A program made the position numbers and the translations under genes. From positions 1-6,310 of the forward strand of contig JAOPWI010000056.1 in the NCBI GenBank assembly GCA_025965755.1: a stretch of 6,310 nt of DNA. The letters run 5' to 3'. The notes beneath the pieces were generated by a model. It was not told the origin of the DNA, did not search any database, and worked only from the letters and a program-made list of their open reading frames with translations. This document shows, in pieces, positions 1-5,474 of the stretch (position 1 is its first letter; each line of letters starts with the position of its first letter). This DNA comes from Frankiales bacterium. Lineage in GTDB: Bacteria; Actinomycetota; Actinomycetes; Mycobacteriales; SCTD01.

Positions 1-1
1 G

Positions 2-532
2 GCCGTCCCCGTGCAGGCGGCCGCCGCCGCCGCGACGTCCGCCCCGGGCACGCCGGTGCAGGCGGCTGCTGCCGCCGACGAGCGCACCGTCGCCCAGGTG
101 CGGCCCGCCCTCACCGAGCTGGCCCGCGGCCTGAAGTCCGAGGGCGGGCAGGCCAGCCTGCTGATCCGCCTCGACCCGCCGGACCTCGGCCCGGTGCTCG
201 TCCGCCTGACGGTGACCGACAACCGGGTCGACGTGCAGCTGCGCGCCCCCGAGATCGCGGCGACCGCCGGGCTCGCCGGAGCCTCCGCCGACGTGCAGCG
301 GGTGCTCGCCGAGCACGGCCTGGACCTGTCCTCGTTCGACGTCCGCCAGGGCGAGCTCGCCGGTGGCGGCACCGGCTCGTCCCGCCAGCAGGAGCAGGAC
401 GCCCGGCAGGCACCCGGACGGGGGACTTCAGGTCAGCAGTCAGCTGCCGATGCAGGGACCGGGACCAACGGGTCCCGCGTCACGGACGACGCCACCGCCG
501 CGGGAGACCCCGCGTCGGACACCTGGCTGTAG
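2..532 (+). CDS. fliK: Flagellar hook-length control protein FliK, C-terminal part (5' truncated by window edge)
   Basis: The reading frame is open from the first bases and ends at TAG 530-532, so only the last 176 residues are visible and the true start lies upstream. FliK is a secreted molecular ruler: its C-terminal domain contacts the export gate and switches export from hook to filament subunits. The visible part begins with an Ala/Pro/Thr-rich linker containing a 15-residue near-duplication. A Flg_hook-type C-terminal domain follows, with the signature RLDPPDLGPVLVRL at nt 167-208, a beta-rich stretch, and a helix ending VLAEHGLDL. After that comes a roughly 55-residue Gly/Gln/Ser/Asp-rich tail that looks disordered. 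The gene lies 13 bases before flgD, which fits a shared hook transcript. The family call rests on the signature plus context; the N-terminal part cannot be assessed. Confidence 0.85.
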   Translation, partial: AVPVQAAAAAATSAPGTPVQAAAAADERTVAQVRPALTELARGLKSEGGQASLLIRLDPPDLGPVLVRLTVTDNRVDVQLRAPEIAATAGLAGASADVQRVLAEHGLDLSSFDVRQGELAGGGTGSSRQQEQDARQAPGRGTSGQQSAADAGTGTNGSRVTDDATAAGDPASDTWL

Positions 533-545
533 CCCGAGGAGCACC

Positions 546-1013
546 GTGACGACTCCCGTCGGCGCCGCAAGCGCCACGCCCCCTGCCCTGCCCGGAGCCA
601 CCGCCCCCAAGGGCGAGGGCCTGGGGCAGGACGCGTTCATGAAGCTGCTCGTCGCGCAGCTGAAGTACCAGAACCCCATGGCGCCGGCCGACGGCCAGCA
701 GTACATGACCCAGATGGCGACGTTCGCCCAGGTCGAGAAGCTCGGCCAGCTGGTGACCGCGCAGGCCGACCTCGCGGTCTGGCAGAAGCGGCTGTCGGCC
801 GAGGGCATGGTCGGCAGGCAGGTCAGCGGGACGTCCTCGAGCGACGAGGGCGCGGTGCCGATGACCGGGGTCGTGACCGGCGTCCGCTTCGACAAGAACG
901 GGCCCGTCCTGGAGCTGTCCGGCGGTCGCACGCTGACCGTCGACCAGGTCGAGAAGGTCACCACGGCTCCGGCCCCGGCCACCCCCGGCACGACGGCGTC
1001 CTCCGCCGCCTGA
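546..1013 (+). CDS. flgD: Flagellar hook assembly (hook cap) protein FlgD
   Basis: FlgD forms the temporary cap at the tip of the growing hook, under which FlgE subunits polymerise. The 155-residue product carries the conserved FlgD N-terminal block at about residues 28-75: LGQDAFMKLLVAQLKYQNP, then a PADGQQYMTQMATFAQVEKL stretch. A short beta-rich segment follows (VTGVRFDKNGPVLELSGG, about residues 115-132), then an Ala/Pro/Thr tail. It is much shorter than enterobacterial FlgD (about 230 residues) and nearer the compact Gram-positive form; a full Tudor/Ig-like C-terminal half is not evident. I chose GTG 546 because GAGGAG (536-541) sits 4 bases upstream and the conserved domain begins soon after. 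The longer open frame from 363 overlaps fliK and has poor codon use. Its neighbours fliK and flgE support the call. Confidence 0.9.
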   Translation: MTTPVGAASATPPALPGATAPKGEGLGQDAFMKLLVAQLKYQNPMAPADGQQYMTQMATFAQVEKLGQLVTAQADLAVWQKRLSAEGMVGRQVSGTSSSDEGAVPMTGVVTGVRFDKNGPVLELSGGRTLTVDQVEKVTTAPAPATPGTTASSAA

Positions 1014-1098
1014 TCCCCCGCACGCCCACGCGCCAGGACGGCGCGCGTCTCCCCCCTGCCACGGACGGCCTCTCCATCCCCGGAAGAGGATCACTGCC
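1014..1098 (+). other. flgD-flgE spacer (85 bases)
   Basis: This short non-coding gap holds a weak 6-bp hairpin (CGCGCC 1029-1034 with GGCGCG 1040-1045) and the flgE ribosome site GGAAGAGGA at 1082-1090. I see no convincing promoter, and the hairpin is too small and lacks a T-tract, so it is unlikely to terminate. flgD and flgE are probably cotranscribed. Confidence 0.5.
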
Positions 1099-1896
1099 AT
1101 GATGCGCTCGATGTTCGCCGGAGTCTCCGGCATGCGCTCGCACCAGTCGATGATGGACGTCATCGGCGACAACATCGCGAACGTCAACAGCACGGGCTTC
1201 AAGGCCAGCCGCGTGGTGTTCCAGGACACGCTCAACCAGGTCATGCGCGAGGGCAACGCGGCCACCGACGAGGTCGGCGGCGTCAACCCGTCGCAGGTCG
1301 GCCTGGGCGTGAAGCTCAACGCCATCGACGCCGTCATCACCCAGGGCGCCATCACCAGCACCGGCCGTCCCTCCGACGTCGCGGTCCAGGGCACCGGCTA
1401 CTTCGTCGTCAAGATGGCGAACTCGCCGGACCCGGTGTACACCCGCTCCGGCTCGTTCACGCTCGACGCGGAGAGCCACCTGGTCGACCCGGCCGGCGGC
1501 ATCCTGCTGGCCGAGGACGGCAGCGCGATCACCCTGCCGGAGAACATCCGCGCCTACACCATCGGCGCCGACGGCATGATCATCGCCGTCAACCAGGACG
1601 GCTCGGCTGCCGAGCCCGTAGGCCCGATCGGCCTGGCCACCTTCGAGAACCCGGCCGGCCTGATCAAGATCGGCGACGGCCACCTGCGCCAGGGCGTCGC
1701 CTCCGGCGAGCCCATCGTGGTGGCTCCGGGCCAGGCCGGCGGCACGCTGGTCGCCGGCGCGCTCGAGATGTCGAACGTCGACCTCGCGCAGGAGTTCACC
1801 AACATGATGATCGCTCAGCGTGGTTTCCAGGCGAACTCCAAGGTCATCTCCACGGCGGACGAGCTGCTGAGCGAGCTGGTCAACCTCAAGCGGTAG
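1099..1896 (+). CDS. flgE: Flagellar hook protein, short FlgE type (FlgE/FlgG family)
   Basis: This is a structural rod/hook-family protein, exported by the flagellar type III system and polymerised under the FlgD cap to make the hook. The 265-residue product has the N-terminal flagellar rod/hook motif (MDVIGDNIANVNSTGFKASR, about residues 15-34), the central hook segment (GRPSDVAVQGTGYFVV, about 93-108; YTRSGSFTLD), and the conserved C-terminal helix (LEMSNVDLAQEFTNMMIAQR, about 223-242), ending in ELVNLKR. Its length and end match the compact Bacillus-type hook protein rather than the roughly 400-residue enterobacterial FlgE, so domain D2 is minimal. Members of this size are also similar to the distal rod protein FlgG; position directly after flgD favours FlgE. 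ATG 1099 has a ribosome site 8 bases upstream; ATG 1102 is an alternative losing one Met. A strong hairpin follows the stop. Confidence 0.88.
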   Translation: MMRSMFAGVSGMRSHQSMMDVIGDNIANVNSTGFKASRVVFQDTLNQVMREGNAATDEVGGVNPSQVGLGVKLNAIDAVITQGAITSTGRPSDVAVQGTGYFVVKMANSPDPVYTRSGSFTLDAESHLVDPAGGILLAEDGSAITLPENIRAYTIGADGMIIAVNQDGSAAEPVGPIGLATFENPAGLIKIGDGHLRQGVASGEPIVVAPGQAGGTLVAGALEMSNVDLAQEFTNMMIAQRGFQANSKVISTADELLSELVNLKR

Positions 1897-1918
1897 GCAC
1901 GACGGAGGCAGCACAGGA

Positions 1919-1944
1919 GGGGCGGTCGCCACGGCGACCGCCCC
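1919..1944 (+). terminator. GC-rich hairpin, probable terminator after flgE
   Basis: GGGGCGGTCGCC (1919-1930) and GGCGACCGCCCC (1933-1944) are perfectly complementary over 12 bp; realistically this is an 11-bp stem with a CACG loop. It starts 22 bases after the flgE stop. Only TT follows the stem rather than a T-run, as is common for actinobacterial terminators. The sequence is nearly self-symmetrical, so it could also act on transcripts from the other strand. It separates the hook block from the stator block. Confidence 0.65.
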
Positions 1945-1995
1945 TTCGGCGTTGCCGCACCGTTCACCCGTGCGCGTGGCGGTCACTCTCTGTGC

Positions 1996-2022
1996 TCAAC
2001 CCGGGCGCTCCGGCGCCGAAGT
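1996..2022 (+). promoter_or_regulatory. Candidate sigma-28 (FliA/WhiG-type) promoter for flbD-motAB
   Basis: TCAA (1996-1999), a 15-base spacer and GCCGAAGT (2015-2022) resemble the sigma-28 consensus TAAA-N15-GCCGATAA. The -35 core matches 3 of 4 positions, the -10 matches 5 of 8 with the diagnostic GCCGA intact, and the spacing is exact. It lies about 50 bases after the hairpin following flgE and about 65 bases before the flbD start, which is where a promoter for this block is needed. Expression of stator genes from sigma-28 is known in other flagellated bacteria. The match is partial, so this is a candidate. Confidence 0.42.
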
Positions 2023-2070
2023 AGTACAGGCACCGGCAGGACGCCGGCGCCGGCCACGTGCCGTTCCCTC

Positions 2071-2080
2071 AGGAGGAGGG
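2071..2080 (+). promoter_or_regulatory. Strong ribosome-binding site of flbD
   Basis: AGGAGGAGGG lies 7-11 bases before GTG 2088, depending on which GGAGG pairs with 16S rRNA. It is the strongest Shine-Dalgarno in the window and fixes the flbD start at 2088 rather than the in-frame GTG at 2058, which lies upstream of it. Confidence 0.85.
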
Positions 2081-2087
2081 CTCCCCG

Positions 2088-2372
2088 GTGATCCGTCTCA
2101 CGCGCCTCAACGGCAGCGAGATGTACCTCAACGCGGACCTGATCGCCACGGTCGAGTCGCACCACGACACCGTGCTGACCCTGGTCGACGGCAAGACGTA
2201 CGTCGTCAGCAACACGGCCGACGAGGTCGTCGACGCGATCACCGCGTACCGGGCCACCGTCATCGCCACCGCGGAGCGCCTGATGGATGCCGACGTCGAC
2301 GCCGACGAGAACGAGGAGCAGCCCCCGGGCCGCCTGCTCGTGCTGCGTCCCGGCGGGAACGGCAGCTGCTGA
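2088..2372 (+). CDS. flbD: FlbD/SwrD-family flagellar protein
   Basis: The 94-residue cytosolic protein has the FlbD-family core almost from its first residue: IRLTRLNGSEMYLNADLI, then a VESHHDTVLTLVDGKTYVV stretch and a helix DEVVDAITAYRA (to about residue 59). A 30-residue acidic then Pro/Gly tail, probably disordered, follows. The family typically has 60-80 residues and sits beside motA or flgE in many flagellar loci. The Bacillus homologue SwrD is known to raise flagellar power and swarming, so a role in stator function is a reasonable inference but not shown here. It should not be confused with the Caulobacter transcription factor also called FlbD. GTG 2088 is preceded by a very strong ribosome site. 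The stop is 1 base before motA ATG, implying translational coupling. It begins the stator transcript after the terminator. Confidence 0.88.
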   Translation: MIRLTRLNGSEMYLNADLIATVESHHDTVLTLVDGKTYVVSNTADEVVDAITAYRATVIATAERLMDADVDADENEEQPPGRLLVLRPGGNGSC

Positions 2373-2373
2373 C

Positions 2374-3159
2374 ATGGAGCTCGCCACCCCGGTCGGGATC
2401 GTTCTGGCCGTCATCGCCATCGCCGTCGCCTTCGTCATGGAGGGCGGCAGCCCGATGGTGGCCTTCTCCAACCCGGCCGCCATCCTCATCATCATCGGCG
2501 GCACGGTCGGCGTCGGCCTCGCCAGCAACAAGATGAGCGACGTGGGCGCCGGCACGAAGGCCACGCTCAAGATGCTCAAGCCCGGCAAGAAGGTGGACAG
2601 CGCCGAGGTCGTCAACGAGCTCATGCAGTACGCCGACATCGCCCGCAAGGACGGCCTGCTCGCGCTCGAGGAGAAGGCCAAGGCCGTCGAGGACCCGTTC
2701 CTCAAGCGCGGCCTGGAGCTGGTCGTCGACGGCACCGACTCCGACGAGGTCGCCGAGGTGCTGGAGGCCGACATCCGGGCCATGCGTGACCGCCACAAGA
2801 TCGCGGCCAAGTTCCACATGGACTGCGCGACGTACGCCCCGGCCATCGGCATCGTCGGCTGCGTCCTCGGCCTCACCCTCGCGCTCGGTCACATGGACGA
2901 CCCGAGCGCGATGGGCCACGCCATCTCGGCGGCCTTCATCGCGACGCTGTGGGGCATCGGGATCGCCAACATGTTCTTCATGCCGATCAGCAACAAGATG
3001 AAGCGGGTCTCGTCGGCGGAGGTCCACCACCGCCAGATGATCGTCGAGGGCATCCTGGCCATCCAGGCCGGCGTGAGCCCGCGCGCGGTCGGCGAGAAGC
3101 TCAAGAGCCACCTGTCCCCGAAGATCCGCGACACCGTGGGCGAGAAGAAGGCCGCGTGA
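2374..3159 (+). CDS. motA: Flagellar motor stator protein MotA
   Basis: MotA is the inner-membrane stator subunit that assembles with MotB into the ion channel and pushes on FliG in the rotor. The 261-residue product has four hydrophobic segments: about residues 6-23, 32-50, 155-173 and 181-203. The large cytoplasmic loop contains ARKDGLLALEEKA; R91 and E99 match the charged residues that contact FliG in E. coli (R90, E98). P156 (APAIGIVG) and P204 (FMPISNKM) correspond to the two functionally important prolines of E. coli MotA. Length and topology suit the short Gram-positive MotA/PomA type. Whether it uses protons or sodium cannot be decided from MotA. The start ATG 2374 lies one base after the flbD stop with no strong ribosome site, so coupling to flbD is likely. 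The end overlaps a small open frame leading into motB. Confidence 0.95.
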   Translation: MELATPVGIVLAVIAIAVAFVMEGGSPMVAFSNPAAILIIIGGTVGVGLASNKMSDVGAGTKATLKMLKPGKKVDSAEVVNELMQYADIARKDGLLALEEKAKAVEDPFLKRGLELVVDGTDSDEVAEVLEADIRAMRDRHKIAAKFHMDCATYAPAIGIVGCVLGLTLALGHMDDPSAMGHAISAAFIATLWGIGIANMFFMPISNKMKRVSSAEVHHRQMIVEGILAIQAGVSPRAVGEKLKSHLSPKIRDTVGEKKAA

Positions 3160-3179
3160 TGCGGGCGGGCCCGCGATGA
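3159..3179 (+). other. Six-codon minicistron bridging motA and motB
   Basis: The motA stop TGA (3157-3159) overlaps an ATG (3159-3161). That frame reads M-R-A-G-P-R and ends at TGA 3177-3179, which overlaps the motB ATG (3176) as ATGA. Upstream of motB ATG there is no purine-rich ribosome site, only the self-complementary GCGGGCGGGCCCGC (3161-3174). The arrangement would let a ribosome terminating motA re-initiate, translate six codons and stop on top of the motB start. It may be chance; the sequence shows only the geometry. Confidence 0.35.
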
Positions 3180-3949
3180 GCCGGATGAGCCGGATGCGCC
3201 GGCAGGACGACGGCGACCACGAGGAGCACCCCAGCGAGGCCTGGCTCATCGCCCTGGCCGACATGATGACCCTGCTCATGGTGACGTTCTTGATGATGTT
3301 CGCCATCTCGAACATGGACCTCGAGAAGTTCAAGGTCTTTCAGGAGGCGTTCGCCGACGGCACCGGGGCCGCGCTGCCGGCGCTGCCCGGCAACGGCCTG
3401 CCGGCGGAGGGGATCGTCTCCGGCGTGGTCACGATCCCCGCGGCGGCGCCCACCCCGAGCCCCACCAAGGTTCCGAACAAGAACGTGCTCGACAAGGCGG
3501 CGCTCAGGAAGCTGCAGGAGGAGATCACCAAGGCGCTGGCCAAGGCCGGCCTGGCGGACCGCGTCGAGGCGACGATCACCAGCCGCGGGCTGGTGGTCTA
3601 CGTGACCAGCGCGGTGCTGTTCCGGTCCGGCGAGGCCGACGTCACCGAGCCGGGCAAGCTGCTGCTCGACGGGCTCGGCCCCATCCTGTCGAGAATCGGC
3701 AACGACCTCGTGGTCGAGGGCCACACCGACGCCCGCCCGATCTCGAGCGAGCGGTTCGCCAGCAACTGGGAGCTGTCGGGGGCCCGCGCGGCCGCCGTGG
3801 CCCGCCGGCTCATGGACTCGGCCGGCGTCAGCCACGACCGCGTCAGCATCGGTGGCTACGCCGACACCCGTCCACGCCAGGACGCGGCCACCGAGGAGGC
3901 GTACGCCACGAACCGCCGGGTCGAGATCGTCGTCGAGTCGCCCCGGTGA
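3176..3949 (+). CDS. motB: Flagellar motor stator protein MotB (OmpA-like peptidoglycan anchor)
   Basis: MotB pairs with MotA as the ion-conducting stator and anchors it to peptidoglycan. The 257-residue product has a short charged cytoplasmic N-terminus (DDGDHEEHPSE), then a single membrane helix at about residues 22-44 containing LADMMTLLMVTF; D29 occupies the position of the essential ion-binding Asp (D32 in E. coli). A Pro/Ala/Thr linker follows. The C-terminal OmpA/MotB domain (about 130-254) carries VEGHTDARPI (H183, D185), NWELSGARA (197-205) and NRRVEI (246-251), the usual peptidoglycan-binding signature. ATG 3176 gives MSRMSRM; ATG 3185 and 3194 are in-frame alternatives, and none has a good ribosome site. 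Translation probably depends on coupling to motA. Downstream is a repeat-bearing spacer with no fliL. Confidence 0.94.
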   Translation: MSRMSRMRRQDDGDHEEHPSEAWLIALADMMTLLMVTFLMMFAISNMDLEKFKVFQEAFADGTGAALPALPGNGLPAEGIVSGVVTIPAAAPTPSPTKVPNKNVLDKAALRKLQEEITKALAKAGLADRVEATITSRGLVVYVTSAVLFRSGEADVTEPGKLLLDGLGPILSRIGNDLVVEGHTDARPISSERFASNWELSGARAAAVARRLMDSAGVSHDRVSIGGYADTRPRQDAATEEAYATNRRVEIVVESPR

Positions 3950-3962
3950 GCCAGGCACCCGA

Positions 3963-4013
3963 GGTCATGCCGGCATAGCCCATACGGGCCAGGTCGGCAT
4001 GACCCGTATGGGC
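3963..4013 (+). repeat. Interleaved inverted repeats and tandem near-repeats upstream of fliM
   Basis: Three symmetries coincide here. (a) GGTCATGCCG (3963-3972) is the perfect reverse complement of CGGCATGACC (3995-4004). (b) GCCCATACGGG (3978-3988) is the perfect reverse complement of CCCGTATGGGC (4003-4013). (c) The 19-base units 3971-3989 and 3995-4013 match at 15 of 19 positions as direct repeats 24 bases apart. A perfect palindrome ATGCCGGCAT lies at 3967-3976. A third weaker copy begins at 4020 (CGGAATGGCCCGT; 11 of 13). The pairings interleave and share 4003-4004, so as RNA they would compete. As DNA they look like an operator array for a dimeric regulator. No T-run follows, which argues against a simple terminator. 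The element lies in the motB-fliM spacer (3950-4085), where I see no convincing promoter or other gene. Confidence 0.7.
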
Positions 4014-4085
4014 ACTGCCCGGAATGGCCCGTCCGTCACCCCCGGCGTCCCTTCACCGCAGCGGCCGGCCCGACGATGCACTGGC

Positions 4086-4916
4086 GTGGCCACCCCCGAG
4101 ATCTTCGACTTCCGGGAGCCGCTGCCGATGCCGCCGGCGGCCGCCCGGCTGGTCGCCGGGCTGCGTGACGCCGCGCCGCGCGTCGGCCTCGTGCTGGGCC
4201 TCGCGGCCGGCCGCACCGTCCCGGTCGCCTGCCCGGGCGTGCGCCGGGTGGCCCTCGCGGAGATCGCCTCGCCGGCCGCCGTGTGGGTGCCCCTGGCCTG
4301 CGGGCTCCCCGAGCCCGGCCTGCTGCTCGTCTCCGCCGACGCCGCCGTGGCGCTCGCGGACCTGCTCATGGGCGGCCAGGGGGAGACCGAGGCGCGCCCG
4401 ACCACCGCGCTGGAGCAGCGCCTGCTGGTCCGCCACCTCGTGCCCGCACTCCGCCCGCTGACCGACGCCCTCGAGGCGCAGGGCGTCACCGAGCTGGCCG
4501 CCGGCCCCGTCAGCGACGACCCGCTCCCCCAGGGCGGGGGCGAGGTCGTGGCCATCACCCTGGACATCACGGTCGTGGGCGGCACCGTGCGCGCCACCCT
4601 GTGCCTGCCCGCGAAGGGCCTGCTGCCCGCCGAGCCCGAGCCGCACGCCAGCCCGCCGGTCGACACCGAGGCACACGTCCTGCGCGAGGTTCCGCTGGAC
4701 ATCTCGCTGCGCCTGCCGGCCACCACCGTCATGGCCGAGGACGTCGACGAGCTCGCCGTCGGCGACGTCATCCGGCTGGACACGCGGGGCCCCCTGCAGC
4801 TGCACGGGATCCTCGACGGCCCCGGCAGCAACCCCCTGACCGTCCTGACCGCCGCACTGGGACGCCGTGGCCGCCGCCGCGCCGTCGTGGTCCACGACCT
4901 GCTGGGGAGCCTCTAG
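4086..4916 (+). CDS. fliM: Flagellar motor switch protein FliM, compact divergent form
   Basis: FliM is the middle C-ring subunit: it links FliG to FliN and classically binds phosphorylated CheY to reverse rotation. The 276-residue product begins near IFDFREPLPM, matching the YDFRRP segment at the start of the FliM core. It has the FliM GGxG loop (MGGQGE, about 95-100), followed by TALEQRLL in the position of the conserved LTEIE helix. It ends in a SpoA domain (about 198-273: LREVPLDISLRLP, GDVIRLDTRGP). The usual N-terminal LSQxEIDALL motif is not visible in any frame of the spacer, and the protein is about 50 residues shorter than typical FliM. Start choice is uncertain. GTG 4086 has no clear ribosome site but begins good codon use and keeps DFREP. 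ATG 3999 would add 29 residues with atypical codons; ATG 4128 has a GGGAG upstream but loses DFREP. The stop abuts fliN. Confidence 0.82.
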   Translation: MATPEIFDFREPLPMPPAAARLVAGLRDAAPRVGLVLGLAAGRTVPVACPGVRRVALAEIASPAAVWVPLACGLPEPGLLLVSADAAVALADLLMGGQGETEARPTTALEQRLLVRHLVPALRPLTDALEAQGVTELAAGPVSDDPLPQGGGEVVAITLDITVVGGTVRATLCLPAKGLLPAEPEPHASPPVDTEAHVLREVPLDISLRLPATTVMAEDVDELAVGDVIRLDTRGPLQLHGILDGPGSNPLTVLTAALGRRGRRRAVVVHDLLGSL

Positions 4917-5474
4917 ATGTCCCTGCCCGACGAGTTCGCCGACGCCTTCCCGGGAGCCTTCGCCGGCGTGGTGACCGAGCCCGCGCCGGAGGTGCCCGCG
5001 GCGCCGGCCGCCCCCCAGCCGGTGTTCCAGGACATCCCGCCGACGGTCACGGCGTCCGCGCCGTCCGCGCCGGCAGCGCCGCCCGTCGCCACCGGCCTGA
5101 CGGCCACCGAGCCGGTGCTCGCGCCCGGCAGGGTGCCCGCCCCCCGCGTGCCGCAGATGGGGCCGGAGGCGACCGACCTGCCGCCGCTGGACCACCCGGA
5201 CCTGCCGGACCTGGGCCACGGCACCGACCCGGTCGCCACCCGTGACCTGCGGCTGCTGTCCGAGGTCCAGGTGGAGCTGGCCGTCGAGCTCGGCCGGGTC
5301 AAGCTGCCCCTGCGCGACCTGCTGGCCCTCGGCCCGGGCGCCGTGCTGGAGCTGGACCGCCCGGCCGACGCCCCGGTCGACGTGCTGGTCAACGGCTGCC
5401 TCGTGGCCCGCGGCGAGGTCGTCGTCATCGACGGCGAGTTCGGCGTGCGCGTCACCGCGGTCATCCAGCGCTGA
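4917..5474 (+). CDS. fliN: Flagellar motor switch protein FliN
   Basis: FliN forms the lower C-ring with FliM and also docks the export apparatus. The 185-residue protein has a short N-terminal segment (SLPDEFADAF), then a long Pro/Ala-rich, probably disordered linker (about 20-105). A SpoA domain (about 109-184) carries LLSEVQVELAVELGRVKLPL, then VLELDRPADAPVDVLVNG and GEVVVIDGEFGVRV, the hallmark FliN sequence. E. coli FliN is about 137 residues, so most of the excess is the linker. The ATG follows the fliM TAG with no gap and in the same frame; GGGGAGC (4904-4910) in the fliM end can serve as ribosome site. The stop TGA overlaps the fliO ATG by one base. Confidence 0.94.
   Translation: MSLPDEFADAFPGAFAGVVTEPAPEVPAAPAAPQPVFQDIPPTVTASAPSAPAAPPVATGLTATEPVLAPGRVPAPRVPQMGPEATDLPPLDHPDLPDLGHGTDPVATRDLRLLSEVQVELAVELGRVKLPLRDLLALGPGAVLELDRPADAPVDVLVNGCLVARGEVVVIDGEFGVRVTAVIQR

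Noticed and set aside
958..1986. 342-codon open frame on the minus strand opposite flgE
   Set aside because: It mirrors the codon bias of flgE, has a low-complexity Arg/Ala/Asp/Gly/Val composition and no family motif; it is a typical high-GC shadow.
2043..2054. GCCGGCGCCGGC palindrome in the flbD leader
   Set aside because: A perfect 12-bp palindrome, but made only of GCC/GGC steps that are frequent by chance in this composition; no further support.
1952..2536. 194-codon plus-strand open frame over the flgE-flbD spacer and start of motA
   Set aside because: It crosses the promoter region and both flbD and motA in a wrong frame, and the product is nearly all Arg/Pro/Ser/Gly.
2260..3333. 357-codon minus-strand open frame opposite motA/motB
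   Set aside because: The plus strand encodes clear MotA with membrane helices and conserved residues. The antisense product is rich in His/Asp/Arg/Val with no motif.
3959..3985. Possible sigma-28 -10 (GCCCATAC, 3978-3985) inside the repeat element
   Set aside because: It matches GCCGATAA at 6 of 8, but the -35 at the right spacing (CCGA, 3959-3962) does not resemble TAAA, and the match is explained by the repeat unit itself.
3963..4013. CRISPR-like array or rho-independent terminator reading of the pre-fliM repeats
   Set aside because: There are only two good units with 5-base gaps and no unique spacers, so it is not CRISPR. There is no T-tract after either stem, and the two stems interleave rather than form one stable hairpin.
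3852..4085. Upstream extension of the fliM frame back to 3852
   Set aside because: It would overlap the conserved end of motB, encodes Arg/Pro/Thr-rich sequence with codons unlike the neighbours (AAT, TCA, CCT, CGA), and runs through the repeat element.
4053..5219. 388-codon minus-strand open frame opposite fliM/fliN
   Set aside because: Gly/Gln/Arg/His-rich shadow of two well-supported genes.
4283..5245. 320-codon plus-strand open frame overlapping fliM and fliN
   Set aside because: Arg/Pro/Ala-rich out-of-frame translation with no domain. The in-frame products carry GGxG and SpoA signatures.
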